From assembly GCF_947493595.1 (NCBI RefSeq), contig NZ_CANLRL010000004.1:1-64000 (forward strand): a stretch of 64,000 nt of DNA, written 5' to 3'. The stretch is from an uncultured Shimia sp. Lineage in GTDB: Bacteria > Pseudomonadota > Alphaproteobacteria > Rhodobacterales > Rhodobacteraceae. The position numbers and the translations under genes are program-made. The notes beneath the pieces are model-generated. The model was not told where the DNA came from and ran no database searches. It saw nothing but the letters and a program-made list of their open reading frames with translations. This document shows, piece after piece, positions 8,741 through 17,308 of this stretch (position 1 is its first letter; every line of letters begins with the position of its first letter).

Positions 8741-9757
8741 TCAGGCCAGAGATTGCCGACGTTCGCCAGGCGATTGTCCGGTCCAGCGTTTGAAAGCGGA
8801 GGCAAAGGAACTCACGTCAGAATAGCCTAGCAGAAAGGCAATCTCGCTCTGGCTCATATCGCTGTTCTTCAGGTAACGGTCCGCCATAGCCCGGCGGAAG
8901 TTGGACAATACAGTCTGATAAGTGGTGTTGGCATCTCCCAGGCGCCGCGCCAGGGTGCGCGCACTCATGCCGAGATCTCGCGCCACGTCAGTCACAGAGG
9001 TCTGCCCGGTTGCCATCCGGTCCGAGATGGCTTTCTCAACCACCAACTCGATGTTGGAACGGTTCTTGGGGCGCTGTGCCAGAACCAGATCCGCGTGGGC
9101 TTGTAGAACCTTGTGCAAGCCTTCGTCTGACGTGCTTAGCGGCACATCCAATTCGGCTGTGCGGTATTGCAGGCTGTTCCACTGTGCGCCAAAGGTGACC
9201 GGACAGCCCAACAGCTTCTCAAGCTCGGCAACATTGTGTTTGCGACGGTGGCAAAAGGTAATGTGCTTCGGCAAAACTGTACGCGGCAAAAGCTTGTTGG
9301 TTCCGCTCAAAAACTGACTCACCTGAGCCTCGACGAACCGCCCGGTTTCCACAGTGGCCGGAATGTCGAACCGCCACTTAAAGATGCCTTGGTCCTCGAG
9401 TTCGGAAATGTCACTTTCCATCGCCTCAGAAAATACCTGCCCGTAGCGGGCCAAGTTTGTCACAATACAACGGATATCTTTGGAAGACCGCCCGAGATAG
9501 CCGATGAGACCAAGCTTCGCAAAGCGCCGCGTTTGGCCCCAGCGCACAGCAATAAGATCATCCTGCGTCAGGGAAATGCCGTTATCGACAATCCGCGCCA
9601 ATCCCGCGAGTGGAACCAGATTTTCGCTCTCCCGGAGTTCCGCGAGGGTGAGGCCAGTGCCCTTGAGCACCTCTCTCTCGGGAAAGCCAAGCCCAATGAC
9701 GTACTCGGAAAAATCGCGCCCCATGGCCGCAACATGTTTGGCGGAATTTTGCATCAT
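8741..9757 (-). CDS. AraC-family transcriptional regulator (OruR/VqsM-like N-terminal domain)
   Basis: 338 residues. The N-terminal two thirds resemble the arabinose-binding-like domain of AraC regulators of the OruR/ArgR-type group. The C-terminus carries two helix-turn-helix units: SVTDVARDLGMSARTLARRL, then SQSEIAFLLGYSDVSSFASAFKRWTGQSP, the classical AraC signature. ATG 9757 and 9754 are both possible starts. The gene diverges from the RHH-like gene, so the 113-nt gap probably holds both promoters. The effector is unknown; no obvious catabolic target is adjacent. Confidence 0.9.
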   Translation of the reverse strand: MMQNSAKHVAAMGRDFSEYVIGLGFPEREVLKGTGLTLAELRESENLVPLAGLARIVDNGISLTQDDLIAVRWGQTRRFAKLGLIGYLGRSSKDIRCIVTNLARYGQVFSEAMESDISELEDQGIFKWRFDIPATVETGRFVEAQVSQFLSGTNKLLPRTVLPKHITFCHRRKHNVAELEKLLGCPVTFGAQWNSLQYRTAELDVPLSTSDEGLHKVLQAHADLVLAQRPKNRSNIELVVEKAISDRMATGQTSVTDVARDLGMSARTLARRLGDANTTYQTVLSNFRRAMADRYLKNSDMSQSEIAFLLGYSDVSSFASAFKRWTGQSPGERRQSLA

Positions 9758-9842
9758 GCGCTCACATCACCGCATTTGTCGCTCAAAATCAAGGCTGTGG
9801 CCACGGACTTGACGACGGAGGCCAATCTTCGCTAGAAAAGCT

Positions 9843-9858
9843 ACCTTGGTACCAAGGT
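9843..9858. promoter_or_regulatory. 16-bp perfect palindrome upstream of the RHH-like gene
   Basis: ACCTTGGTACCAAGGT is perfectly self-complementary and ends 12 nt before the TTG start at 9871. Its position, size and symmetry fit an operator for a dimeric repressor; the adjacent RHH-like protein is the obvious candidate for autoregulation (inference). Confidence 0.6.
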
Positions 9859-9870
9859 GGGGAATTCGCA

Positions 9871-10125
9871 TTGAAGAAAGTGGAACGCGTCCAAACTGGT
9901 CTGCGGCTGGAGAAGCAGTTGCTCAAGGTGATGAAAGCCTTGGCAGAACAATTGGACATGTCGGCGGCTGAGTTGGTCGAAGGCGTGATGTTGCACGCCT
10001 TGGAAGGCAAGGCACCGTTTTCGGCAGCGACATTGGCGAAGGCGGCGATGCTCAAGGAGGTCTATGACCTGACCTTGACGGCTGAGGACGCTCACAAGCT
10101 GACAGAAGTAGGATCAGAAACATGA
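9871..10125 (+). CDS. Small ribbon-helix-helix-like protein
   Basis: 84 residues with a TTG start after GGTGGGG. The pattern basic N-terminus, short beta strand (ERVQTGLRLEK), helix (QLLKVMKALAEQLDM), then S-AAELVEGVMLHAL is that of Arc/MetJ-type RHH DNA-binding dimers; the strand would insert into the major groove. A tail of about 35 residues follows. It is coupled to the next gene by an ATGA overlap (10122-10125) and preceded by a perfect 16-bp palindrome. I recall similar small proteins in related bacteria but no assigned function. It could instead bind RNA or a protein partner. Confidence 0.7.
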   Translation: MKKVERVQTGLRLEKQLLKVMKALAEQLDMSAAELVEGVMLHALEGKAPFSAATLAKAAMLKEVYDLTLTAEDAHKLTEVGSET

Positions 10126-10517
10126 CAGATTACCGAGTTGTTTTGGCGGCGTTGGATGCCGGCACATTGGCGCCGCAGGATTTTGATCACCGCGCTCATA
10201 TTGCCGTGGCCTTTGAAGCGTTGCGGGAGGATGACTTTTTCACCGCTTCCAAGCGCATCGCGGATGGGCTCAAACGGTTGACCGTCGCGGCCGGCGTGCC
10301 GGAGAAGTTTCATGCCACCATCACGCAAGCATATATGTCGGCCATAGCGGAAGCCATGCACGCCGCGCCTGCAGAAGACGCAGAGGCGTTTCTGACGCAG
10401 AATACAGACCTCCTGAAAGGAACGTTCCTAAAAGAGCGGTATAGCGCGAACTGCTTGTCCTCTGACTTGGCGCGTAAAGTGGCGTTGTTGCCGGATCGCG
10501 TGGGCCGCGCGGCTTAA
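10122..10517 (+). CDS. Conserved hypothetical, all-helical protein with FDHRAHIAVAFEAL motif
   Basis: 131 residues, predicted helical and soluble. Diagnostic segments are FDHRAHIAVAFEAL near residue 21, a second His element EKFHATITQAY, and a C-terminal ARKVALLPDRVG. I associate this F-x-H-x-x-H ... H-x-T-I-T pattern with a widespread uncharacterised bacterial family; the conserved His residues suggest metal or cofactor binding, unproven. It forms an operon with the RHH-like gene (4-nt overlap). Its stop shares the TTAA at 10514-10517 with the convergent cyclase gene. Confidence 0.7.
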   Translation: MTDYRVVLAALDAGTLAPQDFDHRAHIAVAFEALREDDFFTASKRIADGLKRLTVAAGVPEKFHATITQAYMSAIAEAMHAAPAEDAEAFLTQNTDLLKGTFLKERYSANCLSSDLARKVALLPDRVGRAA

Positions 10518-12061
10518 GCCTTGTCCAAAGCGTCCCGCACAGCGGCGGCGATTTTGGCGCGGGAGTCCGCGTCCATGCCTTGCATGTCGACCACAAGGCT
10601 CTCGCCTTCTTCGCGGGCGGTGGCGGGACGCCGGTTGGCCCCGTGGCGTAGCACGCGGTAGGGAATGATCTCGCGGGAAATGCCTTTGAAGTGTTGAGGT
10701 TCCAGCGCTTCAGCTTTCACCAAATCACGAGCGTGCGCATAGGTTTCGTAACTCATGACAATGCCACCAGGTTCCGCAATGCCTTCCAGTCGCGCAGCGA
10801 GGTTCGCTTCGGCTCCAATGATGGTGTAATCCATGCGGGAGTCGCTGCCAAAGTTGCCCACGTTGCAATAGCCGGTGTTGATCCCCATGCGGGCGCGAAA
10901 TGGATGTTCGATCCCACGGGCGCGCCATTGCACCTCCAACTCGTCAAGACGCGCTTGCATGTCGAGTGCCATGCGCACACAGGCGCGCGCGTCTTCGGTC
11001 ACGCCGTTTGTGGTGGGATCCCCAATGAAGGCGACAATCGCATCGCCGATGAACTTGTCGATGGTGGCACCGTGTTTTTGAGCAATGGCGCCCATCTCGG
11101 TGAAATATTCGTTGAGCAACGCGGTTAGTTCTTCCGGTTGCATGCGTTCCGTGGTGGCGGTGAAATCTTTAATGTCGCTAAAAAACACCGTGAGCTTTTT
11201 GCGCTCAGTACTGATCGCAACGTCGCGCTCTCCTTCAAATATCGAGCGGTATACCTGAGGTTCGAGGTATTTCGAGATTTTCAGGGACACATCTGCCAAG
11301 AAAGAGTTGTTTTCGGTGAGCTCGTCATTGGCTGCCGCAAACTTCTCGGCCAGCTGGAGCTGATGTTTGGCAAAGGCCAGCCCAAAGGTCCCGGCGATCA
11401 GCAAGTAGCTGAGTAGGAATTTGAAGGACGCCAAGTCCAGGGTCAACGGTTGGCGCACATGCACCACCTGAAGACCGCGCACGTCACCAATTTGCCAATC
11501 AGTTTTTGTGCTCTCCGGATGGCCATTATGACAGTTCACACAGGTCTCCTGCATGTAAACAGGAGCTGCTAAAGTCATCCGGTGATCAAGTAAATTGCCT
11601 TCCTCTGCGATGATCCGGTCGCGCTGTTCCTCAGGGTCTCGAAAGGCCTGTAGCGCGCGCATTTCGAAGTCTGTCATATGGCGTTGTGTGCGGCCGGCAA
11701 ACGGGTGGTCGGACACAAAGTGGTAGTCCACACCTGGAAGGATTTCGGAGAACCGGGCGGACAACTCGATGGCAGCCGTGGCCGGGATCGGAAAGGCACC
11801 TTCGATGTCATGGTAGTCGTGGCGGGCTTGGGGCGCATTGGGTGCTGCCTGGACGCGGGCGACCACGTTCTCTGCATAGTAAGAGCGGACATCATCCATC
11901 AGCTTATTTAAGCTTGTTGCCTGGCGATGCAGATTGTGATGAGACAGGCTGTTGAGGTCGAGCCAAAGGGCCACAGGCAATAGGAGCACGGCGCCCGCCA
12001 CCACAGTATAAAGTCGTTTTGGGTGTGCCGTAAGGTATTCAATCAGTCGCCGCATCGCCAT
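10514..12061 (-). CDS. Class III adenylate cyclase with periplasmic c-type haem (DUF3365-like) sensor
   Basis: About 515 residues from ATG 12061 (alternative 12055). Order: a membrane helix near residues 17-33; a periplasmic sensor of about 170 residues with one CxxCH site (CVNCHNGHP) of the Tll0287/DUF3365 type, which binds haem c; a second membrane helix (FKFLLSYLLIAGTFGLAFA); a short coiled linker; then a class III nucleotide cyclase domain with FFSDIKDFT (metal Asp), KFIGDAIVAFIGDP (second metal Asp) and IIGAEANLAARLE. Substrate is more likely ATP than GTP but is not certain. It likely converts redox or gas state at the haem into cAMP. It is monocistronic. Confidence 0.88.
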   Translation of the reverse strand: MAMRRLIEYLTAHPKRLYTVVAGAVLLLPVALWLDLNSLSHHNLHRQATSLNKLMDDVRSYYAENVVARVQAAPNAPQARHDYHDIEGAFPIPATAAIELSARFSEILPGVDYHFVSDHPFAGRTQRHMTDFEMRALQAFRDPEEQRDRIIAEEGNLLDHRMTLAAPVYMQETCVNCHNGHPESTKTDWQIGDVRGLQVVHVRQPLTLDLASFKFLLSYLLIAGTFGLAFAKHQLQLAEKFAAANDELTENNSFLADVSLKISKYLEPQVYRSIFEGERDVAISTERKKLTVFFSDIKDFTATTERMQPEELTALLNEYFTEMGAIAQKHGATIDKFIGDAIVAFIGDPTTNGVTEDARACVRMALDMQARLDELEVQWRARGIEHPFRARMGINTGYCNVGNFGSDSRMDYTIIGAEANLAARLEGIAEPGGIVMSYETYAHARDLVKAEALEPQHFKGISREIIPYRVLRHGANRRPATAREEGESLVVDMQGMDADSRAKIAAAVRDALDKA

Positions 12062-12149
12062 TTCCCCGCTGTGCTCGCGCATTCACAATTCAGTGATACT
12101 CAAGCGTTGTTACAGCTCAAACGGATATCACGCATTTTTCCGTCGCAAA

Positions 12150-12178
12150 GAAAAAGGCGCGACCCTTCGGTCACGCCT
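12150..12178 (-). terminator. Intrinsic terminator of the J-domain gene
   Basis: On the minus strand AGGCGTGACC-GAAG-GGTCGCGCCT forms a 10-position stem with one mismatch and a 4-nt loop, followed by TTTT. It lies just past the stop at 12201. Confidence 0.75.
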
Positions 12179-12200
12179 CAACCATCGTGTCGCACCACAG

Positions 12201-12824
12201 TTATTTAAAGTTGCGGCTCTCTTTGATCTGATCCCAAGCCCACATGACTTCCTGCAGTTGGTCTTCTTGGCTGCGGTCGCCACCGTTCATATCGGGGTGC
12301 AAAACTTTGATAAGCTTTTTGTAAGCCTTGCGAATTTCAGCCTTGGTCCAGCTGTCTTTGGCTTCCAAAATCTCCATAGCGCGGCGTTCTGTTGGGGGCA
12401 GGCGTTTGCCCGCACCACCGCCTTTGCCCGGGTTCTGCGTTGCATTGCCGCCGAGCACCTGATGCGGGTTTTCGATGCCCAAACGGGCCCAGGCACGGGC
12501 CTCGGGGTCGGTGAACTTCTTGGTCTCGCGCTCCCAGACTTTGTCTTTGGAGTTTTGCGCGTTCAGCTCCGCCTCGGTTTTGCCGTCAAAGAAGTTCCAT
12601 TTCAGGTTATATTCGCGAATGTGCTCCTTGCAGAACCACTTGAATTCATCGAGCACATCGGGTGCCCGTGGGGCGCGATAGGCGCCAGGTTCATTGCAGC
12701 CTTCATGTTCGCAAACGCGCTGTGACGTCTCTGACGCCCCTGACATGCCGCGCCGTCCCCGCGGGTTTTTCTTCTTTGCCGATTTAATCGACATGTCGAA
12801 ACCAAAAGGATCTGATTTTGTCAT
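12201..12824 (-). CDS. J-domain (DnaJ-like) protein with N-terminal Cys-rich segment
   Basis: 207 residues. The C-terminal 65 residues form a J domain (RRAMEILEAKDSWTKAEIRK ... KVLHPDMNGGDRS) with the HPD motif needed to stimulate DnaK ATPase. The N-terminal half carries CEHEGC and WFCKEHI, a possible zinc site, and lacks the G/F and CxxCxGxG modules of true DnaJ, so it is a specialised co-chaperone. The start at 12824 has an AGGTG SD. It diverges from the BolA-family gene and ends at a clear terminator. Confidence 0.85.
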   Translation of the reverse strand: MTKSDPFGFDMSIKSAKKKNPRGRRGMSGASETSQRVCEHEGCNEPGAYRAPRAPDVLDEFKWFCKEHIREYNLKWNFFDGKTEAELNAQNSKDKVWERETKKFTDPEARAWARLGIENPHQVLGGNATQNPGKGGGAGKRLPPTERRAMEILEAKDSWTKAEIRKAYKKLIKVLHPDMNGGDRSQEDQLQEVMWAWDQIKESRNFK

Positions 12825-12899
12825 TCGCGCACCTATTCGACTCGGAGCGGAGAGTTTACCCTAACCGGCGTCAGATTGAAGAGGCTGGAGATAAAAATT

Positions 12900-13160
12900 A
12901 TGAGTGTCGCACAGGAAATTCACGACAAATTGTCCACCGTCTTTTCGCCGGTTGACTTGCAAGTTGTGGACGACAGCGAAAGTCACGCGGGACATGCGGG
13001 AGCCCCAGCTGGTGGGGAGAGCCATTTCATCGTCCGCATCCGTGCGGCTGCCTTTGCAGGGCAAAATCACCTGGCCCGTCACCGGGCAGTACACGCCGCT
13101 TTGGGGGCGGACTTGGTGGGGAGAATCCACGCCTTGGCGCTGGATATAGACACGGCCTAA
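12900..13160 (+). CDS. BolA-family protein
   Basis: 86 residues from ATG 12900 (MSVAQEIHDKL; GGAG upstream). The BolA signature DDSESHAGHAG ... ESHFIVRI is present, with conserved His residues that coordinate a [2Fe-2S] cluster together with a monothiol glutaredoxin in characterised members. The likely role is iron-sulfur trafficking or iron regulation in the cytosol. Rhodobacteria usually have more than one BolA homologue; which subgroup this is cannot be decided by eye. It is divergent from the J-domain gene. Confidence 0.88.
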   Translation: MSVAQEIHDKLSTVFSPVDLQVVDDSESHAGHAGAPAGGESHFIVRIRAAAFAGQNHLARHRAVHAALGADLVGRIHALALDIDTA

Positions 13161-13166
13161 GCGGGA

Positions 13167-13649
13167 CTACTTGGACTGTTCCAGTGTCTCGACGCGCTTT
13201 TTTAGCGCCACGTTCACGTCATCCACAGATTCTGCCTCATCGGGATCCTTTTCCGCAGACGCGCCGGTCTTGTCGTTTTCTGCTAGCACCAGCGTATCCT
13301 CAGTGTCGGCGGCTGGCTCTGCTTGAGGCTCTGGCTTTACGGGCTCAGTGTCCGGCGCAGGCAGCTCTGCCACCTTTGGGGCTTCCAGTGTTTCTGGTTG
13401 AAACGCTGCCACATCCCCCGCCTTTGTTCGACGGAATACTAATACCGAGCGGTAGCTTGTGCTCGACCCGGTCAAGCCGCTGCGTTCCTCATGTGGCAAC
13501 GTGTCGGCGCGCAGGTATTCCCAGCCTTCAGCACCCAAACGGTTCATTTCGATCTCAAGCGCATTTGCGAAGCGGCCTTCTGGCCCTTTGATGCCTTTGG
13601 CCTTTTGTCCACGTGTCGGGGCGGGGACCACTTTGTATTCATAAGTCAT
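13167..13649 (-). CDS. DUF4177-like protein with low-complexity tail
   Basis: 160 residues. The first about 75 (MTYEYKVVPAP ... LGAEGWEYLRADTLPH ... SYRSVLVFRR) match the small DUF4177 fold, in which a strand-helix-strand unit contains the L-x-x-x-G-x-E-G-W-E motif. The rest is Pro/Glu/Ala-rich and probably disordered, ending in a short coiled-coil-like helix. Function is unknown. It follows the methyltransferase gene on the same strand with a 32-nt gap and converges on the BolA gene. Confidence 0.7.
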   Translation of the reverse strand: MTYEYKVVPAPTRGQKAKGIKGPEGRFANALEIEMNRLGAEGWEYLRADTLPHEERSGLTGSSTSYRSVLVFRRTKAGDVAAFQPETLEAPKVAELPAPDTEPVKPEPQAEPAADTEDTLVLAENDKTGASAEKDPDEAESVDDVNVALKKRVETLEQSK

Positions 13650-13681
13650 TGAAAAATCCGGTATTCATTGTTTGTCGGCGG

Positions 13682-14275
13682 TCAGCCGCGCAATCTCTTT
13701 GGTAATTTGCGTAGGCGGTCCGGATACTCCGGCACGTCCGCACTTTCCTTGAACATAGCCCAACTTGGGAATTTGTCCTGTGGGTCGCGGTTTTTGGACA
13801 GCTGGGTGCGCATCACCGGTTGGCCAAGCTCGTCGCCCAAGGCGTCCACGCAAATCTGCACCAATGGCCATTTTTCATGGTAGTCGTGACCGGCAATCAT
13901 ACCGCCCACTTTCACTTTTTTGAGCCAGTCGAACATCGTTTTGCCGCGCTCTTCACCGGTGTGGGCGTAGCCGTCAACATAGACAAAGTCGAAAAACTCA
14001 TCCGGAAAGGCATTTAATGCCTCCTTAAAAGTCATCCGCAACAGCCAGTAATTTTGCCCCATGCCGATGTTCTTCAACGCTTTTATGTATTCCTTGGTGT
14101 CGTGTTTATCACCATAGATGTCGACCCCATAGAGCTCTTTAAAAAGGCCACTTTCCATCAACCTCTTGGAGTACCAGCCACCGGCCACCCCAAGCTCAAT
14201 TCCAATGAGCCCATCGCGCTCCAGAAACTGCGGCAGCTCCTTGCGCTCTTGTATTATGTCGATCACGTCTACCAT
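13682..14275 (-). CDS. SAM-dependent methyltransferase-like protein (Methyltransf_24 type)
   Basis: 197 residues. A class I methyltransferase core is visible: IGIELGVAGGWYSKRL (SAM-binding loop), YGVDIYGD (acidic end of beta 2), FDFVYVDGYAHTGEE and KVGGMIAGHDYHEKW. The VDGxH and GHDY elements are typical of the Methyltransf_24 group, often linked to sugar or polysaccharide modification. The acceptor is not identifiable. The SD is weak. It is transcribed in the same direction as the thioesterase upstream and the DUF4177 gene downstream. Confidence 0.75.
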   Translation of the reverse strand: MVDVIDIIQERKELPQFLERDGLIGIELGVAGGWYSKRLMESGLFKELYGVDIYGDKHDTKEYIKALKNIGMGQNYWLLRMTFKEALNAFPDEFFDFVYVDGYAHTGEERGKTMFDWLKKVKVGGMIAGHDYHEKWPLVQICVDALGDELGQPVMRTQLSKNRDPQDKFPSWAMFKESADVPEYPDRLRKLPKRLRG

Positions 14276-14371
14276 TTGGCGGCTACCGTTTCACGTGACG
14301 ACAAGGAGGTCCAGCAAATTGGCTGTCTGTGATGCGCATGCCGATCAAACGTGTCACCGCTGCATCGCGGC

Positions 14372-14845
14372 TCACTTGCGACGAAGCCCCATGACCCGTC
14401 CGACCCGCTCCGGGCGGGGGAGCGCACTATGGGCATCCGACAGCTTGGCGAATTTGGCAAGTATCTCTTCTGGCATCGGGGCAACGCGCGGCCCGCTTTG
14501 GTCAATATGCAGCCCAACACCCTCACCGGTGGCCGAGATCCAGCCGTCAGGGTGAATAAGTTCCTGATAGAAGTGAAAGCTTTTGGCATCATAGTCGAGC
14601 AATTGAAAGCTGGCGGTGACCTTATCTCCCAGGTGCAGCTCCCGCAGGTAGCACAAATGAAACTCTGCGGAGAAAGTTGTGTTGCCAGTGCGCTCCCGAT
14701 AGGCGGGACCAAAGCCCAAAATCGCGCCCAACTGGTCCACGCCGCGATCAAACAACACGTTGTAATATGCCATATTCAAGTGCCCATTGAAGTCGAGCCA
14801 CTGTTCTTCGACGGCCATCGGTTTGGAGACAAATGGGGCGGTCAT
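14372..14845 (-). CDS. Acyl-CoA thioesterase, hotdog fold (4HBT/betainyl-CoA type)
   Basis: 157 residues, start ATG 14845 with a perfect AGGAGG. Hotdog features: WLDFNGHLNMAYYNVLFDRG, in which the Asp/Asn-Gly-His region is the active-site segment of 4-hydroxybenzoyl-CoA-type thioesterases, then the LGDKVTASFQLLDYD strand. Length fits a single-domain cytosolic enzyme. The family hydrolyses small or aromatic acyl-CoAs; resemblance to the thioesterase part of carnitine dehydrogenase fusions makes betainyl-CoA a candidate, but I cannot confirm this. Confidence 0.8.
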   Translation of the reverse strand: MTAPFVSKPMAVEEQWLDFNGHLNMAYYNVLFDRGVDQLGAILGFGPAYRERTGNTTFSAEFHLCYLRELHLGDKVTASFQLLDYDAKSFHFYQELIHPDGWISATGEGVGLHIDQSGPRVAPMPEEILAKFAKLSDAHSALPRPERVGRVMGLRRK

Positions 14846-15102
14846 GGCAATCCTCCTAATGCTTTTATGCCTGTATGGCGTTCGCTCCGGTGCGGATCAA
14901 CCTTTGGCTGAGGATGTAACGTAGGGGCACAGGCGAATGAAGCTGCGTTTCGCAGCTCTTCTATAGCTGAAAGTCTTTATTTTTAAGCAAAATCAAAGGG
15001 GTATTTCACAAAAGTCTAAGCGCTTTTGCGGGCCGGATTCAGGCAATGCTTAAGCTTCGCCGCCTACCGTTTCCCTATGTGTGGGCAACGGTGAGTGGCA
15101 CG

Positions 15103-17250
15103 ATGGAGTGGCGAGACAAACGTCTTTCAACAGCAATGATTTTGGTGTCCAGCGTTCTGGCTGGTTGCGGCGGCGAAGATACCCCGGCGGTGAAAGATAC
15201 CGGAGGTGGGTCAGCGGGGTCATCGCTGCCGCAAACCGACAGTCAGGTTTTACTGGCGTCGTTCCTCAGCAGCCTGGACAGCGTACGCAGCCAAGCTAAT
15301 CGCCTTCTCAGCGGCGATGTGCGGTACCAGGTGCAGACCGCCGCAGGAGATCAATTTGTTGATCGCAACAACAACTGGCGCTTTGATTCCAGCACGGACA
15401 CAAGACTGGAAGGCAATCCCATTGAACATTCGGGCATTCATTATGCCCATGCCGCTGGCTTGACAGGTGAAGGACAGATTATTGCTTTTTCCGACAGCGG
15501 GTTTCGCACAGGGCATGAGGTCTTTACCGGCAAAAGCATCACCACGGGGTCCGGCATGTCACAAGACGACCACGGGACATCTGTGGCCTCCATCGCAACT
15601 GGTATCTCTGATGATATGATTGGTGTTGCGCCAAATGCTGATGCGATTTTTGGCAGTTTCGACACCTATTCCCAACTTGCGGAAACCGCCAACGCGGCGG
15701 CCCGTGCAGGTGCCGTGGCACTCAATAACTCCTGGGGGTATTCGGGCATGACCGCGACCCGCTCGGACTACAATTTTATTTTTGGGTCCTCCTCGGGGCG
15801 CGACTATCTCGATGCGCTGCGCAATTATGCTGATGACGGGATTGTCGTTTTTTCAGTGTCCAATGATTACACCGATGCCAATGTGGGTTTGATGGCCGGC
15901 TTGCCGGTTTTGGAGCCCACGCTGGAGGGCAGCTGGCTTGCGGTTGTAAATGGCGTGCCGACTTTACGGGGCGATGATGTTGTGTCCGCGGAGCGTGTGT
16001 CTGCTGGTTGCGGTGAGGCCGCCGCTTGGTGCATTTCTGCAAACGGCAGTTGGACAGGCGCCACCGCAAATTCCAATAACAGCTACTCCTTTGGCACAGG
16101 AACGTCTTATGCGGCGCCGATGGTTTCCGGCGCGTTGGCGTTGCTGGCCGAAGCCTTCCCAGATATGACCCATCAGGAATTGCGCATTCGGCTTTTGGCT
16201 TCCGCTGACAATGAGTTTTCTGGTTTCAGAGAGTCGGGCACAGTGGAGCTGGTTCCCGGTTTTGAGCACGCCTACAGTGAAGAATGGGGGCATGGCTTTC
16301 TGGATGTGGCCGCTGCTCTGTTGCCGATCGGGCAAACCACTGTCACCACGCGCAACGGCACAGTGGTTAACACCAATGAGCCACTTGCTGTGGCTGGTGC
16401 AGCCAGCGGCGATGCTGTGGCGCGCTCTTTGCGCAACGTGAATGTGGTTGGCAAAGACTCCCTGTCTGCGTCCTTTATGATTGATGCCTCCCAGATGGTG
16501 GCGCACCGTCAAGCTGCGCCAATGTTTGCCGCTCATGACGCAATCAACTTTGACCAATACCGCGCACCGGAGTTTGGTTCGGCGTCTTTCTTTGGCACGC
16601 GCACAGGGCTGCCGATGCAGCTTCTGGACAGCGAATATGATCTCTCAATTTACCGGTCTTATAGTGGTGGCTCGGATCGCTTTGGCCTCGGCCTGCGCCG
16701 TACATTTGATCTTGGCGGTGCCAGCTTGCAGATTGGCGGCGGTCTTGGCGAGGACACAATGAACCTGCTGTCCGATTGGAACGGAGGCACTGACACGTCT
16801 CTTATGTCGATGGATATGGCATTGTCCGCGGATGTGTCTGACAATGCTCAGATCAAATTTGCACTTGGCTACGCCTTGGGGCAGGAGGCTTCCGACTTAG
16901 GGCAGTCTGCTGATGTTTTGCTCAATGGCGGGGCCGTGACCTACGCGCATCAACATGCGTTCTCACACAATGACCGGATTAGTCTGTCGCTGTCGATGCC
17001 GGCTGCGGTGTCTTCTGGCACAACTTCGGTGGCGTTGCCGGTGGTGAATGATGCAGGGGCTGTCACGCACCAAAATGTGCCCATTGATCTGGCCCCTTCG
17101 GATCGGGAGATGCGCCTGACGCTGAGCTATGAGCGTCCGCTCACTCGTCGCACCAATTTGGGGCTGTCTTTGGCGCATGCAATTAACCGCGGCCACATTC
17201 CGGGAGCGCGGGAAACTGCTGTGATGTTTGGCTTGCGGACACGGTTCTAA
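15103..17250 (+). CDS. Lipidated S8 (subtilisin) serine protease autotransporter
   Basis: 715 residues from ATG 15103; an upstream in-frame ATG at 15046 would bury the signal peptide. The N-terminus has a basic start, a hydrophobic stretch and a lipobox LAGC with Cys22. The subtilase triad is intact: Asp131 (FSDSGF), His157 (DDHGTSVASIATG) and Ser335 (GTSYAAPMVSGALALL). The last about 250 residues are Gly/Ser-rich amphipathic strands ending in RTRF with terminal Phe, as in autotransporter beta-barrels. The architecture resembles Neisseria NalP, a surface-anchored protease. It probably acts at the cell surface. It is monocistronic and convergent with gatB. Confidence 0.85.
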   Translation: MEWRDKRLSTAMILVSSVLAGCGGEDTPAVKDTGGGSAGSSLPQTDSQVLLASFLSSLDSVRSQANRLLSGDVRYQVQTAAGDQFVDRNNNWRFDSSTDTRLEGNPIEHSGIHYAHAAGLTGEGQIIAFSDSGFRTGHEVFTGKSITTGSGMSQDDHGTSVASIATGISDDMIGVAPNADAIFGSFDTYSQLAETANAAARAGAVALNNSWGYSGMTATRSDYNFIFGSSSGRDYLDALRNYADDGIVVFSVSNDYTDANVGLMAGLPVLEPTLEGSWLAVVNGVPTLRGDDVVSAERVSAGCGEAAAWCISANGSWTGATANSNNSYSFGTGTSYAAPMVSGALALLAEAFPDMTHQELRIRLLASADNEFSGFRESGTVELVPGFEHAYSEEWGHGFLDVAAALLPIGQTTVTTRNGTVVNTNEPLAVAGAASGDAVARSLRNVNVVGKDSLSASFMIDASQMVAHRQAAPMFAAHDAINFDQYRAPEFGSASFFGTRTGLPMQLLDSEYDLSIYRSYSGGSDRFGLGLRRTFDLGGASLQIGGGLGEDTMNLLSDWNGGTDTSLMSMDMALSADVSDNAQIKFALGYALGQEASDLGQSADVLLNGGAVTYAHQHAFSHNDRISLSLSMPAAVSSGTTSVALPVVNDAGAVTHQNVPIDLAPSDREMRLTLSYERPLTRRTNLGLSLAHAINRGHIPGARETAVMFGLRTRF

Positions 17251-17273
17251 GCCAATTCGTTAACACCAAAAAT

Positions 17274-17308
17274 GCGTAACGCGTCGGTTTTGATACCAAC
17301 GCGTTACA
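17274..17308. terminator. Inverted repeat between convergent protease and gatB genes
   Basis: CGTAACGCGT and ACGCGTTAC-type arms pair around a T-rich loop (GGTTTTGATACC) between two convergent stops. It may act as a bidirectional terminator, although the T-run is in the loop rather than after the stem. It overlaps one copy of the 35-bp dispersed element. Confidence 0.4.

Noticed and set aside
9871-10517. Toxin-antitoxin module
   Set aside because: Only the layout fits. The second protein matches no toxin family I know and belongs to a widespread single-gene family.
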